From: Ascarosepion bandense
Lineage: Eukaryota > Mollusca > Cephalopoda > Sepiida > Sepiidae
Direction of reading: 5' to 3'
NCBI GenBank assembly: GCA_037127315.1
Contig: JBBBDQ010000398.1
Location: 5,208,501-5,272,500 of the forward strand
Length of the DNA stretch: 64,000 nucleotides
Shown: positions 10,725 to 22,179 of the stretch, in pieces
Numbering within the stretch: position 1 is the stretch's first letter
How the letters are laid out: the number at the start of each line of letters is the position of its first letter
Made by a program: the position numbers and the translations under genes
Notes under the pieces: model-generated
The model's database searches: none
The model's input: only the letters and a program-made list of their open reading frames with translations
Told to the model about the DNA's origin: nothing

Positions 10725-12405
10725 CTTGTTAGATATGATTTTAAATCTTTTTTTAAATAATAGCAACAACAACTGATCTTTCCTCTTAATAATAACATCA
10801 AGATTTTGATGATAAAACTTTGTTTTTATTATGTTTGAGGCCTTTTAACATCATGATATACTAACTTCTTGTTTGTTTGTTTGTTTTTTTTAAATTGAGT
10901 GGGGATAGCTAAATTCGTAGTTTCTTTCTTCTGTTTGACTACTCATAGATGATAATAAAAAAAACAAATTTAATTATTTCAAGGATTTTCTTTAAAAAAA
11001 TTTATTACTTGAATGATCTGTTTTTCAGTGCTTGGTTGAAAGTAGTATGCATATTTTTTTCTTTCGTTCAAATATCCGTTTTTACTTTTTTTAAGCGGGG
11101 AGGATATATAGATCAAGGATGATATAGTCAATGATAATATTTTTCCAAATGATTTTCTAAAAATCAGTGAGCGTCTTTAATCTGGGCGAGAGACATTTTT
11201 CTCCACTCTGGAAGCGTTAATTAAACTGATTTGGACTATAAAAGCTAGACAGACCAAAGAGTTAAATAATGTCATTCTAGGTCATTGTAAATAACTTCAA
11301 TAGCATATTTTAGGTTGTAAAAGGAGTGCCTAATCATTCATGACTCCTCGTTTATAACGTATGAATTTAATTGAATGAGATATTGCAGCAATCCTTTCAA
11401 TATACGGAAAAATTGAAACGGTGTTTGAAAAAATCAGCATATTCAGATAATTCAATATTTAAATTTTTCTTGAAATAATTTCACATTTAATGCGAAAATA
11501 AAATATTCAAAAGGTTTGTCCAAAATCATGTTTAGTTGATATTTTTTTGAAAGCAATGTGTCAATTTTTCTTGTGTTTCTGGCTGGCCTCGCACATTTCT
11601 GCCATTAACTCAAGAAGCTGGATTAAACTAGATGCATTTGTAATAGCTGCTTCTGCCCGAACGTGCACTCAACTTAAACACGTCAAGCGTAATCATTGCT
11701 TCGGTGCTTGAAATCGTGCATCGCTGGTGTTGACCATCGGCAATATCATTATTCTCCTTTTTCCTCCTCAACATCTTTTAGAACAATTATAATTTAAACT
11801 TTGCTCCGTGATTGGCAGAAAAAGAATCATTTCGTTCCTTGTACAAATCTGGCCTTTGCGTGTCACACGCATCTGATTGTTGCGTAAATCATAATCAGTA
11901 GCGTGACCAAGCTGTGATGATTCAAAAGATATCATTTTTCCATCTTGTCCTGAGCATGACGATAAACTACATCCGGCAGCAAGGCCTCTGATCGATAGAA
12001 CCATCTCTCAATTGCTGTTTTTTTCCAGGTACATCCTGACCTGGAATGATCGCAACTGTTAGAGTACCAGCTATGAGTAAATAGTGAATAAAAATCAAGA
12101 GTATAGTATTGTTAAATTACTGACAATACATTTTTATATTAATATTACAAACAGTATATTTTTATAGTAAAATCAACCACTTAATTAAAAAAAAATATGT
12201 ATAGAACCAAGGCGGAAATGATCAAATAGTGAGTGTGGTTTTTCTAATTTACAGATGTTTTAATTCGGATTATTGAAAAATCTCCGAATGATTTCAGTTT
12301 CTTTATTCATTTCTGGTTCGATTGATAGAAATCGAGGCAGTTAATTGTGTTACTGAAAATTCGGAAAGTACTGGGCAAGAAAATTGATACGTGCCACTAG
12401 GAAAT
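10725..12405. other. AT-rich gap, no confirmed feature
   Basis: About 1.7 kb with no element I can place. One minus-strand frame of 78 codons (12004-11768) carries five cysteines and an unremarkable composition. It starts just after an in-frame stop, has no clear splice sites, and matches no family I know, so I do not call it a gene. Confidence 0.4.
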
Positions 12406-12408
12406 CAG

Positions 12409-12716
12409 TCAGTCAATTAAATGTCATGCGTGATACACGCTTAGGCGATCATGTCTCAAAAGAGACATGACTGACAGGGATGAAAATTATCCTACAGTAT
12501 GTTATCATTACTTTCTGCAGTAGGCTGGTTACCAGCCAAGGCTATAGAACCCAATCTATTCTGTTATTTAACCCATAAATGGAGCGAAGAGATGGATTAA
12601 TACCTGTTCCAAGGGTATTTGCGCGTAAGTGAATACAAGGAATTCAACTGGAATTCAAACTCGGCTCCCCGATGTTTGGTTCCGAACCGATATCCACTGA
12701 ACCACAACGCGCATCG
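12409..12716 (-). mobile_element. tRNA-derived SINE, family A, near full length
   Basis: On the minus strand it runs from the A box (near 12700) and B-box region (GAGTTTGAATTCCAG near 12660), through the core, to the 3' hairpin ATGTCTC-TTTT-GAGACAT (near 12451-12468). It ends in repeated CAGT/ACTG motifs. Confidence 0.85.
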
Positions 12717-12744
12717 TCGCCACTAGGAAGAGAAAGCTGAAATG

Positions 12745-12885
12745 TCTGGACGTATTGCTGTCATATATGGTTCGGTGGCTCTGCTCTATATTTAAAGATT
12801 CTTGATAAAATCAAAAAATGAATCGGCAATATTATTGGTTATGATCTGGCATTTCAGCTTAAGTCACTTCCGTGCCGAACTAAAA
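12745..12885 (+). mobile_element. Diverged LINE fragment
   Basis: Matches the LINE C-terminal coding region in outline (CATATATGGTTCGGTGGC, TTCTTGATAAAATC, AATATTATTGG, TTTCAGC..AAGTCAC). It is too decayed to be coding. Confidence 0.5.
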
Positions 12886-12950
12886 TTGACTTTCATGGTA
12901 ATTGTTCGGATGTGGTCATTGCGATTTTACCTAGGTTTTATGAATTTAAG

Positions 12951-13125
12951 TATTTTTTTTAATCGTTTCACTCCTAGCAAGGCGGTACTGCCACTGATGC
13001 GCAGGGGCTACAAGTGAAAATATAGACAGGAGGAGAGTGAAGAGAAAGACGGATCAGGTACAGTGGGTGTCAGAGAAAGGTTAAGAGAAGGATGTGAACA
13101 CAGGTGTTAAGACAATTCAGCGTGC
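12951..13125 (-). mobile_element. LINE 3' UTR fragment with tail
   Basis: A minus-strand poly-A (T-run 12953-12960) is followed by the terminal LINE signature with hairpin GGCGGTACTGCC. Purine-rich 3' UTR follows to about 13125. Confidence 0.75.
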
Positions 13126-13143
13126 TAGACAATCTTTCTCTTT

Positions 13144-13147
<4 letters not shown>

Positions 13148-13196
<49 letters not shown>
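13148..13196. repeat. (AT)n microsatellite
   Basis: About 22 AT units between two LINE fragments. Confidence 0.9.
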
Positions 13197-13199
<3 letters not shown>

Positions 13200-13342
13200 C
13201 GTCCATGCGTAATATATTGTTGTCATATATGATTCGGTGCTCCTAATATATACCTAGAAATGCTTGATTAAATCTAAAGCCAAATCACCAATATTAATGG
13301 ACCTAACCTGGCATCTTGGTTTCAGTCACTTATTCACCGCCG
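13200..13342 (+). mobile_element. Diverged LINE fragment
   Basis: Same LINE segment as 12745-12885 (TGTTGTCATATATGATTCGG, TGCTTGATTAAATC, AATATTAATGG, CAGTCACTTATTCACCG). It breaks into a SINE at 13343. Confidence 0.5.
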
Positions 13343-13598
13343 TCGAATTCCAGTTGAATTCCTTCCATTTCTTTATGTGCAAATAGCTTCAGAAAAGTAT
13401 TACTCTGTTTCTTCCCTCCAGTTATGGGTTAAATAACAGGACAGATTGATTTCGATAGCCTTGGCTGGCAACTAGTCTACCGCAGAAAGTAATGATAACC
13501 TACTATGGGATAATGTTCTGCCCAGTCAGTCATGTCTTTTTCGAGATATGATCGCTTAAGAATGTATCATGTATGGTACTTAACTGATTGAGTGTAGC
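13343..13598 (+). mobile_element. SINE family A, 5'-truncated
   Basis: Begins at the B-box region (GTCGAATTCCAGTTG) and carries the core and 3' hairpin (CATGTCTTTTTCGAGATATG). It ends near the ACTGATTGAGTG tail. The A-box part is missing. Confidence 0.85.
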
Positions 13599-13639
13599 CT
13601 CTGACTATTTTTTATTAATATTTACATGGTAATTGTTTC

Positions 13640-13800
13640 CATGAACTCTTCTCTATGGCAACAAGAATTCATGACTCTAAACGTAGTACTACATAAGCAA
13701 CAAGGTCTCATCAGTTTAGAATAAAATTGGATAGATGTAGCCGTAATTTCTATGCTAACAGTTTCTTTTCTCACTCTTCTCGCTCGTTGATCACACCGTG
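13640..13800 (+). mobile_element. LINE fragment, second subfamily
   Basis: Shares the segment GATGTAGCCGTAA and TTCTATGCTAACAGTTTC with 33500-33545. That segment corresponds to the C-terminal Arg/Phe-rich tail of the LINE protein. Short and non-coding. Confidence 0.5.
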
Positions 13801-14237
13801 AATAAAAATGGCGCAGAAAACAAGAACGAAAACTAGAACAGTTTTTTTTTTTAGAAAAAAAATAGTTATCCACTTTGATGCAGGGAATCTGATTTTTATT
13901 TATTTCTTCAGTATTTTACTCATATTTCCTAACACTTTCGTCTTTGGGGCTTTTTTTTTTTTTTTTGCCTTGCTTAGGGTGAATGTTTAAAAAACGTTTA
14001 GTGGTTATTCTTACAGGGCAGACTAGCGGGAAACTGACTTCATATCCCTACTTTCGTTTCATTTGACATGGTTCCGGATGTTATTCTTCTGAACTGCCAT
14101 GTAGCTAACATAATTGTATTTCCATCACGTGCCAAAATACAATGAAAAATAGGTGCAACACAATTTTCCTTTTCTCTTCTCTCTTCGCTTGTTCTAATGT
14201 TTAAGTTAAACTTTTGGAGATATGGTGATCTATGTAA

Positions 14238-14565
14238 TCTAAACGTATTTAGAAATGGAAATTTGTCTGTGTGTGTGTGTCTGTGTGTGTGTCCGTTGCC
14301 CATAGACTCCGAAACGGCTGAACCGATTTTCTTGAAAATTTACACAGTTGTACTATAAGCGTCTGCGAGTGTTCTTAGCTGGGTTTTCTGTTGAGGTACG
14401 CCCGATAAATATCGAAAATCGATTCTCGAAAAAATCGATACTCGAAAAAATCGTGTTATAGAAAGATTGGTCCGATTTTAATCAAATTTGATACACTCAT
14501 AGACAAAGACATAAGAAACGGTTATCAGAAGTTTCATGATTGCAGTTCTTACAATAGTGCAGAAA

Positions 14566-14625
<60 letters not shown>

Positions 14626-15015
14626 GTATATAAGGCAAGATGTTTTTGTGTGCGTCTGTTTATCTGCCTGCATATCTCTATTTTTTTCAGCGCTTTTATT
14701 TTAGTTTTTGCTTCGGGTTTGGCTCTAAGTAGGTCTAATTGTAGTTCTTAGTCTCAGCCATGATACCATTTACTCAGAGGACTTATTTAGCCTTCAAAAT
14801 TCAGTTTACGACGAAAAAACTTATTTGATTTCGATACCAGGAAATAAAGTTTGACTTACATCCATTCATTTTTTTCAGTCTACGGTTTCGCTTTAATTGG
14901 AAACAACTATTGCTTTTTCGTCTTTCGTGCCAACGTTCAAAGAGTCTGAGCTCCAGGACCATGGATTAGTTCAAAGCTTTCATTACATCCGAGCAACACC
15001 GGGCTATACTGCTAG
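14238..15015 (+). mobile_element. Non-autonomous Helitron, 778 bp
   Basis: Starts TCTAAACGTATTTAGAAATG after an A and ends ...TACTGCTAG before a T. Shared 5' block CCGAAACGGCTGAACCGATT, internal (AT)n at 14567-14630, and the long 3' block (GTTTTTGCTTCGGGTTTGGC). A 3' subterminal region just upstream of CTAG carries CCGAGCAACACCGGGC. No protein-coding domain is present. Confidence 0.85.
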
Positions 15016-15061
15016 TTTTTTAATAAATTGAGATATTCATACTATTTATATTCGGTCTATT

Positions 15062-15840
15062 CGTGGTGGTGCAGTGGATATCCGCTCGGAAAGAAAAATC
15101 GGAGAGCCGAGTTTAAATTCCATTTGAATTTGTTGCATTCACTTACGAGCAAATAAGCTGAAAGAGTTATTATTCTGTCGCTTCTCTTTCCAGCGATGGG
15201 TTAAATAGCAGAACAAATTGTGTTTTATAGCCTTGGTTGGCAACCGGTTTACCGCAGTATAAAATGGCAACCTACTGCGGAAAATTCTTCTGTCGAGTTG
15301 TTATATATCGCCGTACGACGACAAAACAACAAACACGCATATATAAAAATATAAGGTTATATTTTCATTAATGACGACGAACCGTGTGGAATAGAGAACA
15401 GGAGAGTGAGAGCGCGCACAGAATGGGTCGACGGGAGTGTAGTCTTGCCTGTGGTGTTCCTCTGCTTCCACTGGCCGTTCTCTGCTAGCGAATCCGTGTG
15501 TCGAGATCTTTATATAGTCTTCTAGAACCGGGACTTTCCTTCCGGTTTTGCCTCGCCCACGCAACGCCCACGTAATTCCCAGAGACACCTGTTCTGTTTG
15601 CCTCCGTAGTCATTTCCGCCGCTGTCGGAAATAAGGTCAAACGACATCCGCTCCGGCCTCGACAGGATGTATTTCACAAACACCTGTCTTGTCGTTTCGC
15701 CGACCCCTTCACCGACGGGAAACACCATCGCTTGCATCACTTCCTCGGGTGGGGCCAGATTGTTATATTACAGAGTCAGTCATGTCATTTCTAAGAAATG
15801 ATCGCCTATGCGTATCTCACGTATGGCACTTAATTGGCCC
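15062..15840 (+). mobile_element. SINE family A split by a solo LTR
   Basis: The left part 15062-15298 has the A box (GGTGCAGTGGATATC), B box (GAGTTTAAATTCC) and core. The right part 15773-15840 has the 3' hairpin and tail. Removing 15299-15772 and one copy of the GAGT duplication restores CTGTCGAGTCAGTCATG, which matches the family text CTGCCCAGTCAGTCATG. Confidence 0.85.
15299..15772 (-). mobile_element. Solo LTR (474 bp) with GAGT target duplication
   Basis: Bounded by TG...CA and flanked by GAGT at 15295-15298 and 15773-15776. This fits a 4-bp duplication as made by Ty3/gypsy-type integrases. It is markedly richer in GC than its surroundings. On the minus strand there is a good TATA box (CTATATAAAG, + strand 15508-15517), which favours minus orientation. 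No internal gag or pol is present, so it is most likely a recombination-derived solo LTR. Confidence 0.75.
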
Positions 15841-16546
15841 TACATATTATCTTGCAGAAAACCTTATCTGACTGGACTTATCTTTGTTACCACAACGTTT
15901 CAGAAGTAACGCCTTTTTGTCTTGCTGAGATTTCTATCGATCTGGATAACCTACAAAGATTTGGGAACTGAACCCTGTATTTAATCTACTGTTTTAGACT
16001 GTTCACATTCTATTGCTAATATCTAGGGATATCATCTAATTCATATTTTGTTTTATGATTTTTGTTATATTAAATCAATAGTCATTGATTTCTACAGTTT
16101 TATTTGCTTTATTATAGCTCCTTTTTTTGTTGTAATTTGTTCAACCCATTTTCTTAAAATTATTCTCTCTTTTCTTCGGCTTCGCTTGCGTTTAGTGCAT
16201 TCTGTCAGTGTTAAATTCTCCAAACTTCTATCTTCATTATGTTTACCTAAAAATGCCAACTGCACATTTTGGATTCATTTAAAAAAAATCTCATAATTCC
16301 TATTCTTTTCAATTTATTTCATTCTCGGTTTCTGATGTACGGTTATGTTCATAGAATATTAAATTGTTAAGATGTGTTAAAAGCAGAGAACGTTTTCATT
16401 AAACAAAATGGAGTTTACTTTAAAAAAGAAAATAAAATAAAAAGATGGCAACTATGAAAACAGGATATGAATGCTCCTAATACAAGGATCGATATATATT
16501 TTTATCATACTGGAAAGCACTATATCGATTTATATCCTTATTAAAA

Positions 16547-16625
16547 AATTGTCCAATGAGAACACGAGCTTGTCAAAAGGCATTTGCTTTGTCTCGGTTA
16601 TTCTTTAAATTCTCATTGGACAATT
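16547..16625. repeat. Inverted repeat, 16-bp perfect arms
   Basis: AATTGTCCAATGAGAA (16547-16562) pairs perfectly with 16610-16625 across a 47-base loop. It could be a small MITE remnant or a chance structure. The surrounding 15850-16900 shows no other feature. Confidence 0.6.
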
Positions 16626-17326
16626 CTGTTTCTAATTGACATGGCCGACTTTCCGAAGAATTGACATTTTTGAACAGTTATCATCTCAACGAAAGGGAGA
16701 AAAGGAAGAACAGAATTGAATAAAATTAAGAAAACAAAGAAAAAAGAATTGAAACTGAATTAAAATAACCCTTATTCGTGTTTTGTAGTCAATAATGTAG
16801 TAGTGAAAGCCTAAAGTAAATCTTTTTATATCAAAGAACAAGATTTATTTTCTTGTTATCTATTTTCTTATGTTAATTTTTAAAAAAATGATTCGTCTTT
16901 TTCAATGGAAAAATGAAAAACGAATTTTTGCTCTGTTTTATATTTTTTGCCCTCAAACAAGAAAAGATTAATTTAATATTTTTTTTATCTTTTTTTCTAT
17001 CTTAGTCGAAATCTTAGTTCCAGTTCTACTCATATATTTTTATGCGTTTCTTTTCTTTTTCTGTTTTTGTCCTTTTCTTTTTTTTTAAATTCTTTCTTGT
17101 GTTTTGTTGTTATCTACATCTTTGTTTTTTCTTCACCTTGATGACTTCCTTTTTATCCTTTTCTTTTGTTTTCTTTCTTTTCTTCTATAACATCTGCATC
17201 GTTATTGTTGTCGTCCTTCCTTTCTTTATCTTCTTCTCTTTCTCTCTCTCTCTCTCTCATCTTAACTCTCTATCTCTTTCTTTCTTAGCAACCCCGTTAT
17301 TTTGTTATTTTTTTTTATATTTCTGA

Positions 17327-17632
17327 GAATGTGCGTTGTAGCACAGTCGATATCGGCTTGCCACGAGAAATCGGGAATCCGAGTTCAAATTTCAGTTGAA
17401 TTCCTTGCATTCACTTACACGCAAATACCCTTCGGAAAGGTATTAATCCGCATCTTTCCTCCAGTTATGGGTTAAATAATAGGACAGATTGAGTTCTATA
17501 GCCCTGGTCGGCAATCAGTCTACCGCAAAAAGTAATGGTAACCTACTGCGGGATAATCTTCTTCCTTGTTAGTCATATCGGTTTCGAGACATGATCGCCC
17601 AAACGTGTATCAAGTATGGCTCTTGACTGATT
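17327..17632 (+). mobile_element. SINE family A, full length
   Basis: A box GTTGTAGCACAGTCGATATC (mutated), B box GAGTTCAAATTTC, core and 3' hairpin region (CGAGACATGATCGCCC). It ends TGACTGATTCT. Confidence 0.85.
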
Positions 17633-18682
17633 CTATTTCTAACAGTTTTAGAAGATTTTTTTATTTTTCAGTGTTTTTTTTTTTATTCAGTAACGCGGAA
17701 CTAGGTTTCTCTTTTTCGTGTTTTCTGTTTTTTGTTTTTTTTTTACTTTAATTCTTTTTCTTTGTTTTTTTTCTTTTTTTCAACTTTTTGTCACATTTTA
17801 AGTCTGTTTTGGTTTTTCTTTCATCAATGTATCTCCTTCTCCTATTCTTGTCTTTATTTTCTAGGCTCCCTTCCATTTTCATACTTGCTAGCTGTCATCC
17901 TTTAGATTAGATACTCAAAAGAAAACTTAAACATTTTTTTTTCTTCCCAGTTAGTTAATCTTTTTTATCCTCGCTTCTCCGATCAAATCCGCTCTGTCTA
18001 CATCAAATTATTTCACTCTCCTTACTCCATTTTTTTTTTTTTATCTTTAAATCCATTACAGGGAATATCGGAACTGACTTATTATATCAGCCGTTTCATT
18101 ACTCTCGCTAAACTTGCTCTCTTTTTGGGATTTTTACGATTTAACATGTTGTTATCTCCCTTTGCAACAAGGTACTCTTCACGTTCTCAGTCAACTTCCT
18201 CTCTCTCTCTCCCCCTCTCTCTCTCTCTTTTCCTTGCTATCTATTTCTTATTCTCCCTTGTTTGCTAAATTATTACTATATCTCTTTCTTTTCTCCTTCT
18301 TCAACACATTATACCCCGCTCGTGATTTTCTACGTGTTATCCCTTACATTTTTCTCTTTCCGTCTTTTTTAACTTTATTTTTCTTTCTACATCGTTCCAC
18401 TATTGTTTTTCTTTCACTTCTCATTCTCTTTTCTCTCTTACTCTTTCAGCTTTTTCTCTCTTTGCTCCCCCTCAAACTTTCTATTATTGGCTTACATTTC
18501 TCTTCGTTGTTATTCCTTATTTTCCTCTCTTGTCTTTTACTCTTACTACTTTTTCTCTCTTTTCTCCTTCTGTCAATTTTCCACGATTCACTTTTTTTCT
18601 TCATTGCTATTCCTTGCTATTCTCTGTCTTCTCTGTTACTCTTTCGTCTATTTATCTCTTTTCTCCCCGTGATAACATTCTA

Positions 18683-19226
18683 CAAGGTGGGACAGAGCAA
18701 CTTGCTTATTTGGAATGACAAATAAAAGAAAAGTAATGCAGATATACATGCAATTCTTTAAACAGCATCAATTACAACATTTAAATTTTATGTTTTACAA
18801 GTATTAAAGGTGACATCAGTCAGATGGCGTCCATTCTGCTTAATACACTGGGTTAATCGTACTCTAAAGTTTCGGTCAACTCTTTCCAGCATATCGGTGG
18901 GTATGTTGGCAACAGCTTGACGAATGTTGTTCTTCAGGTGAGCCAGGGTGTTAGGACGATCGTTGTAAACTATTGACTTTAGATATCTCCCTAGAAAATA
19001 GTCACAGGGTGATAAATGCACGTTGCGTGGCGACGTTTGAGCCATCGCTTGAAACAAAAATATGCCTCAACAGCAAAATTCGTTACCAAGATGCGCACTG
19101 AGGTTCCTGTAAAGTAAACAAACTTTAAATCCCGCACTCGGGAGTGAGCCCCTCCCCACTATCCTTAGAGCAACCATCGCTTCAGGGCGCCAAATTCAAA
19201 TAATCAAGTTGCTCTGCCCCACCCTG
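18683..19226 (-). mobile_element. Deleted mariner-like DNA transposon, 544 bp
   Basis: Terminal inverted repeats of about 32 bp with four mismatches: CAAGGTGGGACAGAGCAACT at the left end, and CAGGGTGGGGCAGAGCAACT reading inward from the right. The element is flanked by TA on both sides (18681-18682 and 19227-19228), the expected Tc1/mariner target. Only the last part of the transposase remains inside, so this is a non-autonomous deletion derivative. Some non-coding 5' sequence also survives (about 19060-19200). Confidence 0.85.
18788..19057 (-). pseudogene. Mariner-like transposase C-terminal remnant
   Basis: An 89-codon open frame. Near its start it carries HLSPCDYFLGRYLKS, which matches the block around the third catalytic aspartate (usually SPDLTPCDFFLW). 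It continues with RPNTLAHLKNNIRQ, then IPTDMLERVDRNFR and CIKQNGRHLTDV, the typical order of this transposase family's C-terminus. The two earlier catalytic acidic residues and the DNA-binding domain are deleted. It is still open in one frame, so the loss was by deletion and probably fairly recent. Confidence 0.8.
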
Positions 19227-19495
19227 TAGTATTCTCTTTTCCTTTTTTTCATCGTAATTACCTCCTCTCTCTTCCCTTTTACTCAGTCAACCTTTTCTCT
19301 TTTTTCTTCGTCCGACAATTTTCTATCTTCTTTTTATTCTCTTCATTGGGATTCCTTACTCTCTCTGCACTTCCTCTTTCATAATTTTTGTTTTTTCTTC
19401 CCTTCAACATTCTAATGCTCTATCCCTTTTAACTTAAAAGGCCATCCCTTACACTATCTATTTTTTTCACCTTTATTTTTTATTATATTTTATAC

Positions 19496-19790
19496 TTTTT
19501 TTAATAGTTTCACCCCAAGCAAGGCGGTGCCGTCAGTGATGTGCTGCGGGCTACATAAGAATAAATTTTAAATAGGAGGAGAGTAAATAGAAAGACGAAC
19601 CAGTTACAGGGGTTGTCAGAGAAAGGACAAGAGAAATATGAGAACACATGTGTGAAGACAGTTGCGAAGGTAGAGGGAAAAGAAAAAAACAAGATATACA
19701 GGTTTATGTAGAAGGAACTGGAGTCAAGTGGTTAAGAGATGGGAATTGACATTGCATTTAAACTCTTGAAGATTGCAGCCATCAGGAATC
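19496..19790 (-). mobile_element. LINE 3' UTR fragment
   Basis: A minus-strand poly-A (T-run near 19496) is followed by the terminal signature CACCCCAAGCAAGGCGGTGC and purine-rich 3' UTR. It reaches the end of the coding tail (TGCATTTAAAC, about 19755-19790). Confidence 0.8.
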
Positions 19791-20129
19791 TCTATCTTCA
19801 CTCGCTTCAATGACCTATTCTTCTCTGTCTTTTATTTCTAACTCTTTCTTTTCTATGATGATCCCACTATATATTCCCTCATTTCTCCTGGTTTCTATTC
19901 CTTAGTTCTTTCTCTCTTTTATTGTTTCTGTTTCTCTTTTTTCTTCTCCTTTAACATATTTCCATTTTCTTTCTTTCCTATTCATTGACGTTTACTCTTT
20001 TTCCTTTTTTTTCCTTTTTAAATTTATTACTTTTCCTCATCCTCTAACAATGAAACCTTTTCTAATTTTGCATCATTTCTCGTTGTCCAGTCTCTCTACT
20101 CTACTTTTCTATTCTTTCTCTTTCCGATA

Positions 20130-21449
20130 TTTTTTTTTTAATCATTTCACCCCGAGCAAGGCGGAAACGCCACTGATGTGCAGGGGGCTACATAAATGTA
20201 AAAAGATTAATTAGAAAACAGTGAGGAGTACAAACTAGTTAGAAAGGAACAATAGAAAGCTGAGAAAGCAGGTGCGATGACAGATACATAGGTGGAGAGA
20301 AAGGGAGGGTTATACAGGGGTGGGGAGAGAGCTAGAGTCCAGTGGTTAGTAGATGAATATTGACTTTGCATTTAAATTTCTGGAGGTTGTAGCCGTCAGG
20401 AAAGCAAGAATACGGGAGCGAGTTCCACAGGCGGGAAGTGCGAGAGAAGAAGCTGCAGAAGTAGAATTGTCGTCTGCGTTTGGCTAACCTGACTGTGAAT
20501 GGGTGGGACCCAGATGCCAGTCTGGTTGCACGAGTAAACACCTGTTGAGGAGGCATCAGTGACTTAAGTTCGTTTCAGCAGAAGCCATGAAAGTATTTAT
20601 AGAACAGACAAAGGGAGGCCACATTTCGACGATGGGGAAGTGGCTGCAGTCGAGCCGCTAGATCAGTACCTATCACATTACAGACTCTCCTTTGGAGCCT
20701 GTCAAGAACACTGAGGAGAACGGCAGGGGCACCTGACCATAAATGGCAGCAGTACTCCATGCACGGACGGATAGTTGACTTGTATATATGCAGGATCGAT
20801 TCAGTTGGAAAAAAACATCCTGCATCGACATAGTGACCCAACCTTCTTAGCAGTAGATTTTGATATGGATTCAATATAGTGGTTCCATTTGAGGTCTGAG
20901 GACAGGGTTAGTCCGAGGAGGCGTAGTGTATTGCTCTCCGGGAGAATCGCTTGGTCCATGCTTATGGGAGGTAGGAGAGGTCGCCTGTAATGGTTGACAG
21001 ACAACAGCTTGGTCTTAGATGAATTGAAGTTGACAAGCCACTTCTTGCCCCCGTTCACCACAGAGTGCAGATCCCGTTCAAGGTCAGTAGCGAGATTATG
21101 TCTGTCCGCCACGACAGGTTTCTTACTGGTGCGGGAGTATATTGTTGTGTCATCTGCGTAGATGCCTACTTGGGACTTGATCTCATCTGGGAGGTCGTTG
21201 ATTAAAATAAGGAAGAGCGTCGGGCCCAGGATAGAGCCCTGTGGGACACCAGCATTCGTGCTGTAGGACACGCCCATTCAGAACGACCTTCATTTTGCGG
21301 TTATTTAAGAAAGATTGGATTAGGTCAAGCAGGCGACCGGTAATACCATAACCGCGTAGTTTGCATAGGAGGCCAGAGTGCCAAACCCTGTCGAAAGCCT
21401 TGGAGATGTCCAGAGCAACCGCTCGAGCCTCTTCAGACGCATCACGGGC
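20130..21449 (-). mobile_element. 5'-truncated jockey/CR1-like LINE, best-preserved copy
   Basis: On the minus strand: a DISKAFDRVW-type region at about 21400, PQGSILGPTLFLI near 21240, the catalytic YADDTTIYS near 21145, and SSKTKLLSVNH near 21010. The thumb-like LRLLGLTLSSDLKWNHYI lies near 20900. The tail YKSTIRPCMEYCCHLWSGAP and its FSRTSRLWNSLP end precede the 3' UTR and poly-A tail. Two frameshifts (near 20820 and 20565) split it into three open frames. The catalytic YADD is intact. Its 5' end abuts a SINE at 21450. Confidence 0.88.
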
Positions 21450-21735
21450 CTGTATATCGGCTCGGAACGAGAAATCAGAGAGCCGAGTTCGAATTCCAGT
21501 TAAATTCCTTGCATTGACTTAATTTGGTAAAAACTATTTATCCGTCTATTCCTTCCAGTTATAGGTTAAATAATAGGACAGATTGGGTTCTATAGCCTTG
21601 GTCGGCAACCAGTCTACCGCAGAAAGCAATGGCAACCTACTGCGGGATAATCTTCTGCCCAGTCAGTCATCTCTCTTTCGAGATATGATCGCCCAAGCGT
21701 GTATCACGTATGGCACTTAACTGACTGACTGATAT
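21450..21735 (+). mobile_element. SINE family A, slightly 5'-truncated
   Basis: Starts inside the A-box region (TATATCGGCTCGGAACGAG) and has the B box GAGTTCGAATTCC, core and 3' hairpin. It ends in ACTGACTGACTG. It abuts the 5' end of a LINE in the opposite orientation. Confidence 0.88.
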
Positions 21736-22050
21736 TACTAATATCCGCTTCTACATCTTCTCTGTTACTTTTTCTCTTTGCTTTCTTTTCTCCCTCTCCA
21801 ATAGTCTATGCTTCTCTGTGCTTCCCTTCATTTGTTGTCGGTATAGAGTCTGTTGCTTCCCTCCTGTTTTCATAGAATTTTCTCCCTTTCTTGTTTCTCA
21901 ATTTCGACGTGTTTTTTTTTTTTTACTCGTACAGGACGTAATTTCTCATTTATTATATCTATTTTCCTTTATTCTTTCTTTTTGTTTCATTTTCATCAAC
22001 ATTTCACCGTTTTCCTTTTTTTTCTTTTCTCATATTCATTCCCGATTTAA

Positions 22051-22171
22051 GCTTACGGCCTATCACGTTGAATCCATCGGTTCTCGCTCGTTCACCGAAG
22101 CTAAGCAACTTTGAGCCTGGTCAGTAATTAGATGGGTAACCGCTTGGGAATACCAAGTGCTGTAAGCGTTT
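22051..22171 (+). rRNA. 5S rRNA-like copy, full length (probably not a canonical gene)
   Basis: 121 bases aligning along their whole length with eukaryotic 5S rRNA: TATCACGTTGAAT, the internal A-box region CCGAAGCTAAGCAACTTTG, and the C-box region GCCTGGTCAGTAATTAGATG. GGGAATACCAAGTGCTGTAA completes the match. Helix I (GCTTAC with GTAAGC) and helix IV (CTTGG with CCAAG) still pair even though both differ from the common GCCTAC/GTAGGC and CCTGG/CCAGG. One helix V pair looks lost (TAACC). A T-run terminator is weak (GTTT). Twelve bases later a tRNA-derived SINE begins. Confidence 0.65.
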
Positions 22172-22179
22172 AGTGACGG

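Noticed and set aside
11768..12004. 78-codon cysteine-containing frame as a host exon
   Set aside because: It begins right after an in-frame stop, has no convincing splice sites, and has no recognisable domain. Kept only as a note in the spacer entry.
18114..18725. 203-codon Leu/Phe/Ser-rich frame resembling a membrane protein
   Set aside because: Pure product of the pyrimidine-rich strand bias. Neighbouring frames are equally hydrophobic, and its end runs into the mariner TIR.
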